A stretch of DNA of 64,000 bases from JAGORM01 sp964406795 (lineage in GTDB: Bacteria; Patescibacteriota; Microgenomatia; Levybacterales; GWA1-39-11). Both the position numbers and the translations under genes were made by a program. Every line of letters begins with the position of its first letter. Within the stretch, counting starts at the first letter, position 1. Under the pieces are notes generated by a model, which was not told the origin of the DNA, did not search any database, and was given only the letters and a program-made list of their open reading frames with translations. Below are positions 15,922-25,170 of the stretch, one piece after another. Where the stretch lies: positions 1 to 64,000 of the forward strand of contig CAYOTA010000006.1 in the NCBI GenBank assembly GCA_964406795.1, read 5' to 3'.

Positions 15922-16707
15922 ATGAATTTTCTCCAAGCACTCGCCCTAGGAATTGTCGAAGGAATCACCGAATTTTTGCCCATCTCATCCACTGGTCACC
16001 TTATTTTAGCCACAGATTTGCTTCAAATTCCTTCCAGTGAATTTATCAAATCTTTTACAGTTTTGATTCAGTCCGGCGCTATTATAGCGGTAGTCCTCCT
16101 CTATTGGCGTGAGTTACTAGGCCAAAAAAGCTTGATGTTAAAAGTTCTCACAGCCTTTGTACCCACAGCCGTTATTGGCTTTGTTTTATATAAATTTATC
16201 AAGGAATTTTTACTCGGAAACACAGCCGTTGTTTTATGGGCTTTATTCTTGGGAGGAATACTTTTAATAGCGCTTGAAATATACTTTAAAAAGGCAAAAA
16301 TAGATGAAAAAAATAATCATGATAACTTACTCGTCTCATATAAACAAAGCTTTATAATTGGGGTTTTTCAGTCAATTTCTGTTATTCCCGGGACTTCCCG
16401 AGCATTGGCCACCATTTTTGGAGGAATGGTAACTGGATTATCCCGAAAACAGGCTGTGGAGTTTTCCTTTTTACTCGCAATTCCTACTATGTTTGCGGCC
16501 ACGGGACTGGATTTACTTGAGACAAGCTTTAGGTTTACGCAACAAGAATGGTTTATGCTTTCTATAGGATTTATAACGAGCTTTGTGTGCGCCTATTTTG
16601 TTATAAAGTGGTTTATTTCCTACATCTCACACCACACATTTATAATCTTTGGAATATATAGAATATTGGCTGCTTTTGTCCTGTATATAATTTTGTATGT
16701 ATTGTAA
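15922..16707 (+). CDS. uppP: Undecaprenyl-diphosphatase
   Basis: 261 residues, typical length, about 8 membrane helices. The N-terminal motif EGITEFLPISSTGH is characteristic of UppP/BacA and holds catalytic Glu residues. The second motif reads PGTSRALATIFGG, where the family usually has PGxSRSG, so the Ser after the catalytic Arg is Ala. Recycles C55-PP lipid carrier to C55-P for peptidoglycan and wall-polymer synthesis, at the outer face of the cytoplasmic membrane. Confidence 0.93.
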   Translation: MNFLQALALGIVEGITEFLPISSTGHLILATDLLQIPSSEFIKSFTVLIQSGAIIAVVLLYWRELLGQKSLMLKVLTAFVPTAVIGFVLYKFIKEFLLGNTAVVLWALFLGGILLIALEIYFKKAKIDEKNNHDNLLVSYKQSFIIGVFQSISVIPGTSRALATIFGGMVTGLSRKQAVEFSFLLAIPTMFAATGLDLLETSFRFTQQEWFMLSIGFITSFVCAYFVIKWFISYISHHTFIIFGIYRILAAFVLYIILYVL

Positions 16708-17132
16708 CATTCTAGCTTCGCTTCTCTTACAAATGCTCTGCTTTGACCAACTTTGATATCATCAAATTTGCTTGATTTTCTGCTACCCATGCTAAGAAAA
16801 CATCTTATTCTTTGGTATGTTTCTATTTTTTAATGAAAGACACTTACTGCCTACATCTTTTCATATATAGTTAGCGGCATTCTTACCTCTACTTTTATGT
16901 GCTATAAAGAAGTCATATCTCCCCCTCAAATTCTTACAAAGACCAATAGTTTTTTTTTCAATTTACTACAAGACGTTTTTTACTGTTTTAAATTTTATTA
17001 TTATGAGATGAATAATATTTCCCCCATAGTTTAGGTTCGAAATTGCCTACGTAACTGCTCCTTGACAGGTATATATTCTTTTTGTTACTCTGTACTTACT
17101 TTAGATATAGAAACATATATAAAGACACACCA
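16708..17132. other. Gene-free A+T-rich spacer
   Basis: 425 bases between uppP and the small HTH gene. A TTGACA near 17062 may belong to a promoter for the HTH gene. Nothing else recognised. Confidence 0.4.
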
Positions 17133-17345
17133 ATGCCTACTCAAAACATATCAATAGAATCACTTCCAGATCTACTTACGGTACGAGAAGTTGCACAACT
17201 TTTGCGCGTTTCACCACTCACAATCAAGCGCTGGGGTAAAAGAGGAAAGTTACCAGCTATAAGAATTAACTCAAGAGGAGATAGACGCTATAAGAAAGAA
17301 GCAGTACTCTATCTACTAGGCATACAACAAAAAAGTAATTCATAA
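17133..17345 (+). CDS. Small excisionase/MerR-like HTH protein
   Basis: 70 residues from the ATG at 17133; a longer frame from 17082 adds an unlikely leader. DLLTVREVAQLLRVSPLTIKRW is a helix-turn-helix of the excisionase/HTH_17 type, followed by the wing KLPAIRINSRGDRRYKKEAV. It probably binds DNA. It resembles the HTH units in the giant protein at 1-3788. Two decayed copies of its 3' end lie downstream (17420-17518 and 17545-17602). Confidence 0.75.
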   Translation: MPTQNISIESLPDLLTVREVAQLLRVSPLTIKRWGKRGKLPAIRINSRGDRRYKKEAVLYLLGIQQKSNS

Positions 17346-17419
17346 TTTTCTTGATATAACAGTCTAATTCCTTCTTTCTTGCACTTCTCATGCTTCGTTT
17401 CACTCAGCATTCCGAGGCT

Positions 17420-17518
17420 TAAAAAGGAAGCAGTTTTATCTGAAGCTTGCGAAGCAAGCGGAAGAACGAGTACTCGAGTATATTTGCTTGGAATCCAACA
17501 AAAGTCCAACTCTTAACC
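17420..17518 (+). pseudogene. Decayed copy of the HTH gene 3' end
   Basis: Begins with GGAAGCAG and, after a hairpin-like insertion (GCTTGCGAAGCAAGC), ends in a stretch that in one frame still reads LGIQQKSNS then stop, the same tail as the gene at 17133. The frame is broken upstream. Confidence 0.55.
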
Positions 17519-17544
17519 TGATTCACTTCCTTTTTGCGAGCTTC

Positions 17545-17602
17545 GCTCTAAAAAAAGAAGCAGTACTCTATCTACTAGGCATCCAGCAAAAAAGTAATTC
17601 AT
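17545..17602 (+). pseudogene. Second copy of the HTH gene 3' end
   Basis: About 55 bases nearly identical to 17293-17350, encoding KEAVLYLLGIQQKSNS and the stop. The rest of the gene is missing. Preceded by a GCGAGC/GCTCT-type hairpin. Confidence 0.65.
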
Positions 17603-17695
17603 AGTTTTTTGATAACTTTGAAAAAGCTTCCTTCTATTTTACGCTTTTAGAGATTATTTTATGTAATCCCATAAATACTAGTAGATCTTAGAAAT

Positions 17696-18469
17696 TTAAT
17701 TTGGAGGCTGAAGAACTGTTTTAACAACTTCTGAAGTAAAGCTTATCAAGGCTAATTGCCTTTTCCATCTCCAGGGCTGGGTTACTAATCTGAACAACCA
17801 TTCCATTCCTACTTTTTGCATCCAAACAGGCGCACGTCTCACTCTCCCAGATATAAAATCAAAAGAACCACCCACCGCCATCACAATATCAGCCGGAATT
17901 TTATCTCTATTTTCCATAATCCATTTTTCTTGTTTTGGATGTCCTAGAGCAACGAACAAAACACCAAGCCTTTTTCCTTTAAGCTTAGCCTCGTCCCATA
18001 CATTACTTGCATATACGATTTGAGTCCCAGAGTATTTTTGTTCTAAGCACTCTGCTGCTAGTTCTGCTACACCGGGCTGACCCCCAAATAATCCTATAGA
18101 ATAAGCATTTTTTGCAATCCAAGTGGCTTCATTTTTAGCCTTTTTAAGCTCTTCGTTTTTGTGAGCTACCATAGCTACTAACTCCAGTACAAAATCTGCT
18201 CCCGCTATGCGTGAAAGTGCACGTTTTTTTAAAAGTCGTGCGGCAGCTACTATCCCTACACCATCGGGCAAAGCCACATCAGCGGCGTTAATGACATGAC
18301 TGAAGTCTTTGTATTTTTTTGCATACATTACAATTTCGGGATTAGGAGTAAAGACAGTCACCGGGATTTTCTTTTTTCCCAGTTGAAGCGACAAATACTC
18401 TAGGATTTTTCCTTTATGGGTGCTAGTTATCTGCGTTCCTAATATATCAATTTTTGATAAGGTGTTCAT
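17696..18469 (-). CDS. WecG/TagA/CpsF family glycosyltransferase (GT26)
   Basis: 257 residues. Family motifs: VFTPNPEIVMYA, NAADVALPDGVGIVAAARLL, RIAGADFVLEL, LFVALGHPKQEKWI and AVGGSFDFISGRVRRAP. Members transfer N-acetylmannosamine or similar sugars to undecaprenyl-PP-GlcNAc to start wall or capsule polymers at the inner membrane face. With uppP and mreB nearby it fits cell-envelope synthesis. The exact sugar cannot be read from sequence. Confidence 0.9.
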   Translation of the reverse strand: MNTLSKIDILGTQITSTHKGKILEYLSLQLGKKKIPVTVFTPNPEIVMYAKKYKDFSHVINAADVALPDGVGIVAAARLLKKRALSRIAGADFVLELVAMVAHKNEELKKAKNEATWIAKNAYSIGLFGGQPGVAELAAECLEQKYSGTQIVYASNVWDEAKLKGKRLGVLFVALGHPKQEKWIMENRDKIPADIVMAVGGSFDFISGRVRRAPVWMQKVGMEWLFRLVTQPWRWKRQLALISFTSEVVKTVLQPPN

Positions 18470-18808
18470 TTTATTATAAGATATTTACATGATTCTTACT
18501 TATTTTCTGCAATTTATTTACTGTACACTTTAATTATACTCTACTATATCCTCCATTTAAAATCTTTTTGATAAAATATACGTAGATACTTCACATAACA
18601 TACTGCATATTTTTATAAATTATTATAGTACGTAAGTTTGCTTAACTTTGAGTAATTCTTGTGAAAACATCGTGGAATATTTTTCATACATGTTATTACT
18701 ACAAGCTGCAGGTGCTAATCACTCCTATTCAACGAAAGAAATGATTTAGTCATTTCTATTAATAGACCGTTTTAGGCGCACAGTGAAACGAGCACCGAAA
18801 GCGAGAGA
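18470..18808. other. Spacer with a duplicated mreB 3' end
   Basis: A+T-rich. The segment around 18741-18770 (TTTAGTCATTTCTATTAAT) resembles the last codons of mreB at 18808-18830 (CAGTCATTTCTATTGATCG), which suggests a small duplication. No gene seen. Confidence 0.45.
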
Positions 18809-19837
18809 TCAGTCATTTCTATTGATCGAACGCTTATAGAGCTCAAGGTTCTCAAGTGCAACCCCAGTTCCTCTTACCACACAATATAACGGATCCTCTG
18901 CTACATATGAAGGTACTCCCGTCTCACGCGTAATGTATTTATCCAGATTGTGAAGCGTACTTGTTCCACCAGACAACACAATGCCTTTATCAATAATGTC
19001 AGATGCCAGCTCTGGTGGAGTAATCTCAAACGTTTCCCGAATTGCTGTGACCATTTGCTTTAAAATAGGCTGAATGGCCTCGTTAACTTCTATATTGCTT
19101 ATCTCAATCGATCGCGGCAGCCCAGATACATTATCACGGCCGCGAATCTCCATCATCCTCTTTTCTTCTTTAGGCTCAACTAAAGCTGACCCTATGTTTA
19201 TTTTGATCTCTTCTATGGTTTGTTCACCAACCAGCATATTAAAACGCTTCCTTATATAGTTTCCAATCGCCTCTTCCAGCTTGTTTCCCGCAGCTTTAAT
19301 AGATTTATGAACCACAACACCCCCTAAAGATATAACGGCTATATCAGTTGTGCCTCCGCCAGAATCCAAAATCATATGCCCGGTTGCCTGTGCTATGGGA
19401 ATTTTTGCACCAATGGCTGCCGCAAGTGGTTCTTCAATAAGATACACAGCCTTGGCGCCTGAAGCCATAGTAGCATCTAATACGGCACGTTTTTCAACTT
19501 GTGTGACACCTGACGGAATACATACCATAACCTCTGGTTTTATAAATCTGCTTCTCCCGGCCACCTTATCTATAAAATAAGCTAACATATCCTGGGTTAT
19601 GACGTAATCCGCTATAACACCGTCTTTTAAAGGTCTTGTTGCTACAATATTTCCAGGAGTCCTTCCCAACATTTCTTTAGCTTCCTGACCTACCGCTACA
19701 ACTTTATTATCTTCCGCACGTACAGCCACAACAGTGGGTTCATTTAATACAACTCCTTCTCCTACTACATACACTAAAATATTGGCTGTTCCAAGGTCAA
19801 TTCCGATACGTTTTGAAAGGTTACTAAATTTAAACAT
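18809..19837 (-). CDS. mreB: Rod-shape-determining actin-like protein MreB
   Basis: 342 residues, normal length. Actin-fold motifs: phosphate 1 IGIDLGTANILVYV, phosphate 2 HMILDSGGGTTDIAVIS, adenosine motif IVLSGGTSTLHNLDKYI. An N-terminal amphipathic stretch (MFKFSNLSKR) could bind membrane. MreB filaments organise peptidoglycan synthesis. mreC and mreD are not adjacent. Confidence 0.95.
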   Translation of the reverse strand: MFKFSNLSKRIGIDLGTANILVYVVGEGVVLNEPTVVAVRAEDNKVVAVGQEAKEMLGRTPGNIVATRPLKDGVIADYVITQDMLAYFIDKVAGRSRFIKPEVMVCIPSGVTQVEKRAVLDATMASGAKAVYLIEEPLAAAIGAKIPIAQATGHMILDSGGGTTDIAVISLGGVVVHKSIKAAGNKLEEAIGNYIRKRFNMLVGEQTIEEIKINIGSALVEPKEEKRMMEIRGRDNVSGLPRSIEISNIEVNEAIQPILKQMVTAIRETFEITPPELASDIIDKGIVLSGGTSTLHNLDKYITRETGVPSYVAEDPLYCVVRGTGVALENLELYKRSINRND

Positions 19838-19987
19838 GATGCGTTTGGCTCTCTCTAGAGTAGATCATAATATACACTTACTATATCATTTAGCAGACTG
19901 AGAGGCTTATTATATATAAACATGATACGCTAAAAGATGCAAGTGCTGGCAAAAATGAATTATCTGGTATTGTTTTTAAAATAGGGG

Positions 19988-19993
19988 TATAAT
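19988..19993 (+). promoter_or_regulatory. TATAAT -10 box, leaderless gene
   Basis: The -10 hexamer ends ten bases before the ATG at 20004, so the transcript would start almost at the start codon. Confidence 0.5.
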
Positions 19994-20003
19994 TAATTTT
20001 CAT

Positions 20004-21194
20004 ATGAAGCGCTTAGTAATCAGCACCATCTTAATCCTCCTTTTAATTCTTATTGGAACGGGTATCGGAATTTATTATGCTCGGGGATATAGATTTAACC
20101 CGCAAAACCCAAAGGCGATCCTGCAAGGAACCGGCCTTTTGGTTTTAACCTCAAAGCCTGACGGAGCACGTGTGTATGTAGATGATCGTCTGACTACTGC
20201 AACAAATAACACTATTAATTTACAGCCGGGAACATATCAGGTACGAATTGAAAAAGATGGATACTTCCCTTGGAAAAAAAGCATAGAAATAAAAAAAGAA
20301 GCAGTATCCCAAGCAAATGCCACGTTATTTCCAACCGCCCCCAGACTTGAGTCTATAACCACAACTGGAGCACTTAATCCGGTTCTGGATGCAACTGGAA
20401 GCCTTATTGCATATACTGTCTCCTCCGCCTCTGCTGACAAGAACGGAATCTATACTTTTAACATGACTACCCCATCCATACTTCCTTTGGGTGGTGGATC
20501 GAGCCAAATTGCAAATGACATACTTGCTCGTCTCTCATCTGCCAATCTGTCTTTCTCACCAGACGGAACAGAACTTATAGCCTCCGTGGCCGGTGTCCTC
20601 AATCCTAGCGCTTACCTTTTATCTGCTAAATCCTTTAATTCTAATCCCCAAGATATAACCGCCACACTTGACCAAACACTCTCCGAATGGCAAGCCCAAC
20701 AGAGACTAAAAGACCAAAAGCTAATTGACTCGTTACCGCGTAAAATTAGAACAGTCGCAAAAACTTATTTTGGAAACCCGGTAATTTCCCCTGAGGAAGA
20801 TAAAATTCTTTATACAGCCTCGGCTTCTGCCTCGCTTCCTATTCTTATTAACCCACGCCTTCCTGGAACAAACTCAACACCAGAGCAGCGATCAGTCAAG
20901 AAAGGGAATATTTATATTTACGACATGAAGGAAGACAGAAACTATTTACTCTCAACCAAAGAAGACGCACCTGAAAAATACTTATGGCATCCTGGTTCCG
21001 GACATCTTTTCTATATAAAAACCTCAAATATAAATATAGTTGAATATGACGGCCAAAACCTCACAACAGTATACGCGGGTCCATTTGTAAATGGGTTTGT
21101 ATTCCCCTGGCCTAACGGCTCAAGCGTTGTAATCCTGACGAACCTAAATATTCCAGGAGCTCCATACAACCTTTACAGAATAAGCCTAAGATAA
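20004..21194 (+). CDS. Membrane-anchored PEGA-domain protein
   Basis: 396 residues. One N-terminal membrane helix (ISTILILLLILIGTGIGIYY), then a PEGA domain at about 45-105 (LTSKPDGARVYVDDRLT, LQPGTYQVRIEKDGYFPWKK). A region with beta-propeller-like features follows (LSFSPDGTELIAS, VISPEEDKILYTASAS). PEGA domains occur in surface proteins and are thought to mediate binding at the cell surface. Probably extracellular; the ligand is unknown. Confidence 0.8.
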   Translation: MKRLVISTILILLLILIGTGIGIYYARGYRFNPQNPKAILQGTGLLVLTSKPDGARVYVDDRLTTATNNTINLQPGTYQVRIEKDGYFPWKKSIEIKKEAVSQANATLFPTAPRLESITTTGALNPVLDATGSLIAYTVSSASADKNGIYTFNMTTPSILPLGGGSSQIANDILARLSSANLSFSPDGTELIASVAGVLNPSAYLLSAKSFNSNPQDITATLDQTLSEWQAQQRLKDQKLIDSLPRKIRTVAKTYFGNPVISPEEDKILYTASASASLPILINPRLPGTNSTPEQRSVKKGNIYIYDMKEDRNYLLSTKEDAPEKYLWHPGSGHLFYIKTSNINIVEYDGQNLTTVYAGPFVNGFVFPWPNGSSVVILTNLNIPGAPYNLYRISLR

Positions 21195-21231
21195 TCTGCT
21201 TGCATTAGTCAACCTAACCTTGCGCTAGTTA

Positions 21232-22932
21232 TTAGTTCACTATTCTTTGAGGTGATATTTTTGAGGCGGGCGCTTGAATAGTCTCAGCTTTCACAAGTGG
21301 AATTACAAATGAGAATGTTGCCCCATTTTTAACTGTGTTTTCCAACCAAATCTTACCATTGTGGGATTCCACAATTCCCTTAGAAATGTATAGTCCAAGT
21401 CCGGTTCCCCCTTCGTGCCGTACCGCTGTTCCCAGCTGCCCATATTTTGAGAAAAGAAGCGCCATTTTTTCCGGGGGGACTCCTAGACCACTATCCTGCA
21501 CTGAAACCTCTATTTGATTATTCTGCAGCCTTGTAGATATAGTTATTGTTCCGTTGTCAGGAGTAAACTTTATTGCATTTGAAAGCAGGTTGTTTACAAC
21601 CTGACCTATACGCTGCTGGTCAAATACACTGTCTGGAATTAATGAGTCTACATGATCCTCCAATTTTATATGCCGCTCTTGAGCCATAAATGAGAATGCG
21701 AGTGCTTTTTCTTTCACCAAGCTATTTATGTTCCCAACAGCATTATTTAACGTAAACTTTCCTGCCTCAAGTTTGGCCACATCCAGTACGTCTCCTATAT
21801 CCATTAACATGCGCTCTGTAGAATCATGAATGATATGAAGCATTTTTTGTGTATCTTCTATACTTAACTTTCCGGCAATAAGCATACTGGACGCTCCTTT
21901 TATAGACGTTAAAGGCGCTCGAAGCTCATGCACAACCATGTTGGTAAATGTTTCGCGGATCTCTTCAATCTCACGCTCAAATGTTACGTCTTCCATAGTA
22001 ATTGAAACTCCCAGCACTTCCTGGGAATCATGTAAAAATACAGGATTTAAATAAATCTTAAAAAACTTCTCGTAGATGGTTATATCTTTCAAAAGCATAC
22101 TCTCTTTTTTATCTGCAACCTCACGAATATCTTTTACCAAATCATAATGCATACCAAAATGAGCTATAACAGACGTTGCATCTACGTTATCGTTCAAATG
22201 CAAGAACTGTTTTGCCGCACTATTAATTGCCGATAATTTGATGGTAGTGTTATCAAGCAAGAATAAAACCGCACCGGATGTTAAAGAAAAAAGAAAAGAA
22301 TCAAGCTTTCCCTTTTCTGTATTAATCACCTGCTCTAGGCTGCCTATGGCAGACGACGTGTTTTCTATAATTCGGGACAAAAGCGCGCGGTCATCCTCTG
22401 AAAATGCGTTTGGGGTAATTGAGGCTACAGAAATAGCCCCTACACATGCATGATTAATGATGAGTGGGATAGTTAAAAGAGATGCGGGATTGTTGTTATT
22501 ATACTCAGATGTTGAGTGAAAAATTTCCTTGTGTGTTGACTCAATAACCTGATAGTGAGAGCTTCCAACTTGTTCTTCTATGGTCTCGACCAGGCTTTTT
22601 TTTACAGCTTCTTTAAAATTGGGACCTATAAAGGCGTTTTCGTAGATCTTGCAGACAATGGCTTTTTGATCTATGAGTGCGTATGATACCGCCGAGTGCT
22701 CAATCACCTTTTCAATGGTTTCGGCAATTGACTCAATAATAGTGGTCAGCTTTAAAGAATACCCTATCTGGTTTGAGATAACTTGTGATACAGATATTTC
22801 ATACAGCCTTTTTTCAAGTTCTTTATTCTTTTCCTTAAGTAGTGATTCTGTTTTTCTTAGCTTTTTAATTAAGTAAAAAGCAAGCAGTCCTAGAACAAAC
22901 GCTAAAACCGCCACAAAAATAACCTGAGACAT
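21232..22932 (-). CDS. Sensor histidine kinase (TM-GAF-PAS-HisKA-HATPase)
   Basis: 566 residues. One N-terminal membrane helix (about 3-23), a coiled-coil stretch, a GAF-like domain (about 55-195), a PAS-like domain (about 205-320), HisKA with phospho-acceptor His335 (VVHELRAPLTSIKG), and HATPase_c (NLLSNAIKFTPDNG, DSGLGVPPE, GGTGLGLYISKGI). Autophosphorylates and passes phosphate to a response regulator, most likely the one encoded just upstream (48-base gap). With almost no extracellular part, it probably senses an internal or membrane signal. Confidence 0.93.
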   Translation of the reverse strand: MSQVIFVAVLAFVLGLLAFYLIKKLRKTESLLKEKNKELEKRLYEISVSQVISNQIGYSLKLTTIIESIAETIEKVIEHSAVSYALIDQKAIVCKIYENAFIGPNFKEAVKKSLVETIEEQVGSSHYQVIESTHKEIFHSTSEYNNNNPASLLTIPLIINHACVGAISVASITPNAFSEDDRALLSRIIENTSSAIGSLEQVINTEKGKLDSFLFSLTSGAVLFLLDNTTIKLSAINSAAKQFLHLNDNVDATSVIAHFGMHYDLVKDIREVADKKESMLLKDITIYEKFFKIYLNPVFLHDSQEVLGVSITMEDVTFEREIEEIRETFTNMVVHELRAPLTSIKGASSMLIAGKLSIEDTQKMLHIIHDSTERMLMDIGDVLDVAKLEAGKFTLNNAVGNINSLVKEKALAFSFMAQERHIKLEDHVDSLIPDSVFDQQRIGQVVNNLLSNAIKFTPDNGTITISTRLQNNQIEVSVQDSGLGVPPEKMALLFSKYGQLGTAVRHEGGTGLGLYISKGIVESHNGKIWLENTVKNGATFSFVIPLVKAETIQAPASKISPQRIVN

Positions 22933-22979
22933 AGACTTATTGTAATAGAATTCTGAGTCAAAAGGAAAGGAGGACTTGA

Positions 22980-23378
22980 CTATACTGTTGGCGGGGTTTG
23001 AGAATCAGCAGTTGTCGACGTCATTTTCCCTACTTTTTCAACAAGTGCTTCAGGGGAAATTTCGTATTTCATAATATAATCATTCGCACCCAAACTCATA
23101 GCCTCTTTAACCGTAACGTCATTTGAAAAGTTGGAAAGCATAGAAATAGGAGTAGTTGTATTAGCACCTTGAGATTTGATAGTTTTTAATGCTTCATTGC
23201 CGGACAAATCAGGCAACATTTGATCAAGCAGTATTACGTCAAATGGTTCTGATTGAGCAAGAGTAATTCCATTACGAGCATCCCCTGCAATTTTTACATC
23301 ATGCCCAGCATTTTTTAAAGCTGTTTCAAAAACTGAAGCTACAGCTAACTCATCATCAATAAGCAATACTTTTGCCAT
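22980..23378 (-). CDS. Response regulator, receiver domain only
   Basis: 132 residues from the ATG at 23378; an in-frame GTG at 23396 is less likely. CheY-like fold: acidic pair D8/D9 (LLIDDE), phospho-acceptor D52 (VILLDQMLPDLSG), conserved Ser/Thr in ISMLSNF, and Lys in DYIMKYEIS. There is no output domain, so it acts by protein contact or as a phosphorelay intermediate. First gene of a pair with the kinase. Confidence 0.93.
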   Translation of the reverse strand: MAKVLLIDDELAVASVFETALKNAGHDVKIAGDARNGITLAQSEPFDVILLDQMLPDLSGNEALKTIKSQGANTTTPISMLSNFSNDVTVKEAMSLGANDYIMKYEISPEALVEKVGKMTSTTADSQTPPTV

Positions 23379-23427
23379 TACATCTAACCGTACCACCGCG
23401 TTATTTAAATGTCAATTACGAATAATG

Positions 23428-23436
23428 TGCTACAAT
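23428..23436 (+). promoter_or_regulatory. Extended -10 promoter, leaderless gene
   Basis: TGCTACAAT has the extended -10 form. The hexamer ends six bases before the ATG at 23443, so the mRNA probably starts at the start codon. Confidence 0.55.
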
Positions 23437-23442
23437 AGAGCC

Positions 23443-24249
23443 ATGAACGCATGGATATTTGACGTGGACGGGGTTTTAACCGACCCAACTACAAAAAAGC
23501 CGGATGAAAAAGTGCTTAAGCGTGTAGCAAACCTCCTTCGAGGCGGACAGTTTGTAGCTCTCAACACCGGCCGATCATTCTCATGGACACATGACTCCCT
23601 TTTGTCAAAACTCTCACAATATATACTAGATGAAAACCACTTTGAAAACTTTTTCATAGTTTGCGAAAAAGGAAATGTTCTGGCTAATTTTGAAAAAGGT
23701 AAATGGGTTAAAAAAGTACTGGATGATTCCCTCCCGAAGCCGCTACTAGATGAGATAGCTGAAATAACTAATAAAGAGTATTCAGAAAGCATGTTTATTG
23801 ACACTTCTAAAGAGACCATGATTTCTGTTGAAATGAAGGACGGATTTGATACAGAAACATATTCAGATCGTCAAAAAAGCTTATACCCAAAAATTGAAAG
23901 CATTTTGGTTAAAAAATACCGCGAAATGGAGCTTATCATTGACCCGAGTCAGATTTCGCTGGACATTCAATACGAAGACGCAGGAAAGCACTTGGGCGCT
24001 GAACGCATTGAGGATTTTATGATGGAACATGGAGTAAAGCCTGAAAAAGTATTTATGTTTGGCGATAGCTCATCCGATGTTCAAATGGCCACTGAACTAG
24101 AAGGCAGTTACCAAGTTATCTTTATCTTTGTAAATGAAAAGGCTAAATTAAAAAATACACCTATGTGTGAGGTTGTTTACACAAAGGAAAAGTTTACAAA
24201 AGGAACCCTGGAGTTCCTGGATAACTCCTCTGATGTACCAAAACGGTAG
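23443..24249 (+). CDS. HAD-superfamily phosphatase (Cof/sucrose-phosphatase-like)
   Basis: 268 residues from the ATG at 23443. HAD motif I is WIFDVDGVLTDP (two catalytic Asp); motif II falls near LNTGRS; motif IV is VFMFGDSSSDVQMA. The cap insertion between motifs II and III is of the C2 type typical of Cof and sugar-phosphate phosphatases. Probably hydrolyses a phosphorylated metabolite. Substrate unknown. Divergently placed from the two-component pair. Confidence 0.85.
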   Translation: MNAWIFDVDGVLTDPTTKKPDEKVLKRVANLLRGGQFVALNTGRSFSWTHDSLLSKLSQYILDENHFENFFIVCEKGNVLANFEKGKWVKKVLDDSLPKPLLDEIAEITNKEYSESMFIDTSKETMISVEMKDGFDTETYSDRQKSLYPKIESILVKKYREMELIIDPSQISLDIQYEDAGKHLGAERIEDFMMEHGVKPEKVFMFGDSSSDVQMATELEGSYQVIFIFVNEKAKLKNTPMCEVVYTKEKFTKGTLEFLDNSSDVPKR

Positions 24250-24315
24250 GCTTAGAATCAACAATATCTAAGTTGATCAAAGCAGATCATTTCCTTGTTT
24301 TTGAAGCTAGTCTCA

Positions 24316-25170
24316 CTACTGCTCTATTTTAAATGATTTTCCATCGGTCACTATTTTAATATCTCCATATTGTGTCTCTTCATATGGTATTCCATATTTT
24401 TTCATCTCGTCAAGAACTTGCTTATGGGGATGGCCATACCTATTGTCCTTGCCTGCTGAAACAATGGACAGATCGGGCTTCATAAGTGAAAATGTGTCAG
24501 GTCCAACACCGGTTCTACTTCCATGATGCGGAAGCTTATATATCTCGATACTCGTGCGCTCTTTCTTAGCTGACCTAAGAACTTCCTCAACTATATCAAA
24601 GTCAGCGTCACCAGAAAGTAATATATTAAAATTCTTAAAATTTAACATTTGAATAAGAGAATATCTATTACTATCTGCATCCCCTATTGTTAAGAACGAG
24701 CGTGTAGGCCATTTTGTTTCGATACTTATTCCATCTTCTAATTTATACGTATTCCCTGCACTGAGCTTTTCAACAGGGGTTTTTTTTATCTCTAGTTTTT
24801 GTGATATTAGTTTAAAAAAACCTGTATCTTTATCTAAAGATACGGTGTTGTACGCTCCAATCTTATAGCTTTCAAAAACGTACGCAAAGCCACCTATATG
24901 ATCTGCATCCGGATGTGTTGCAAAAGCCAACTCTATTCGTCTATCCCAAAATGGCATGTGTCTTCCTAGGCAGGCTAAGATGGATGCATCAGGCCCAGAG
25001 TCAATAAGTATATCTGTACCTTTTGGTGTGCGCATATAAATTCCGTCCCCTTGCCCCACATTACAGAATACTACCACCAATTTATTCTGTGAATAGATAA
25101 TATACTGATAGAGTGCAAAAGTTACAATAACTCCACAACTCACTAAGATAATAATAATTCTAATCTTCAT
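24316..25170 (-). CDS. ComEC-type metallo-beta-lactamase-fold protein
   Basis: 284 residues. An N-terminal membrane helix is followed by a metallo-beta-lactamase fold (VVFCNVGQGDGIYMRT, ILIDSGPD, ATHPDADHIGG, LLSGDAD, KLPHHGSRTG). This is the domain normally fused to the C-terminus of ComEC, where it is thought to degrade the non-transported strand during DNA uptake. Here it is a separate protein whose start overlaps the end of the ComEC gene by 11 bases. The membrane helix places the domain outside the cytoplasm. Confidence 0.88.
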   Translation of the reverse strand: MKIRIIIILVSCGVIVTFALYQYIIYSQNKLVVVFCNVGQGDGIYMRTPKGTDILIDSGPDASILACLGRHMPFWDRRIELAFATHPDADHIGGFAYVFESYKIGAYNTVSLDKDTGFFKLISQKLEIKKTPVEKLSAGNTYKLEDGISIETKWPTRSFLTIGDADSNRYSLIQMLNFKNFNILLSGDADFDIVEEVLRSAKKERTSIEIYKLPHHGSRTGVGPDTFSLMKPDLSIVSAGKDNRYGHPHKQVLDEMKKYGIPYEETQYGDIKIVTDGKSFKIEQ

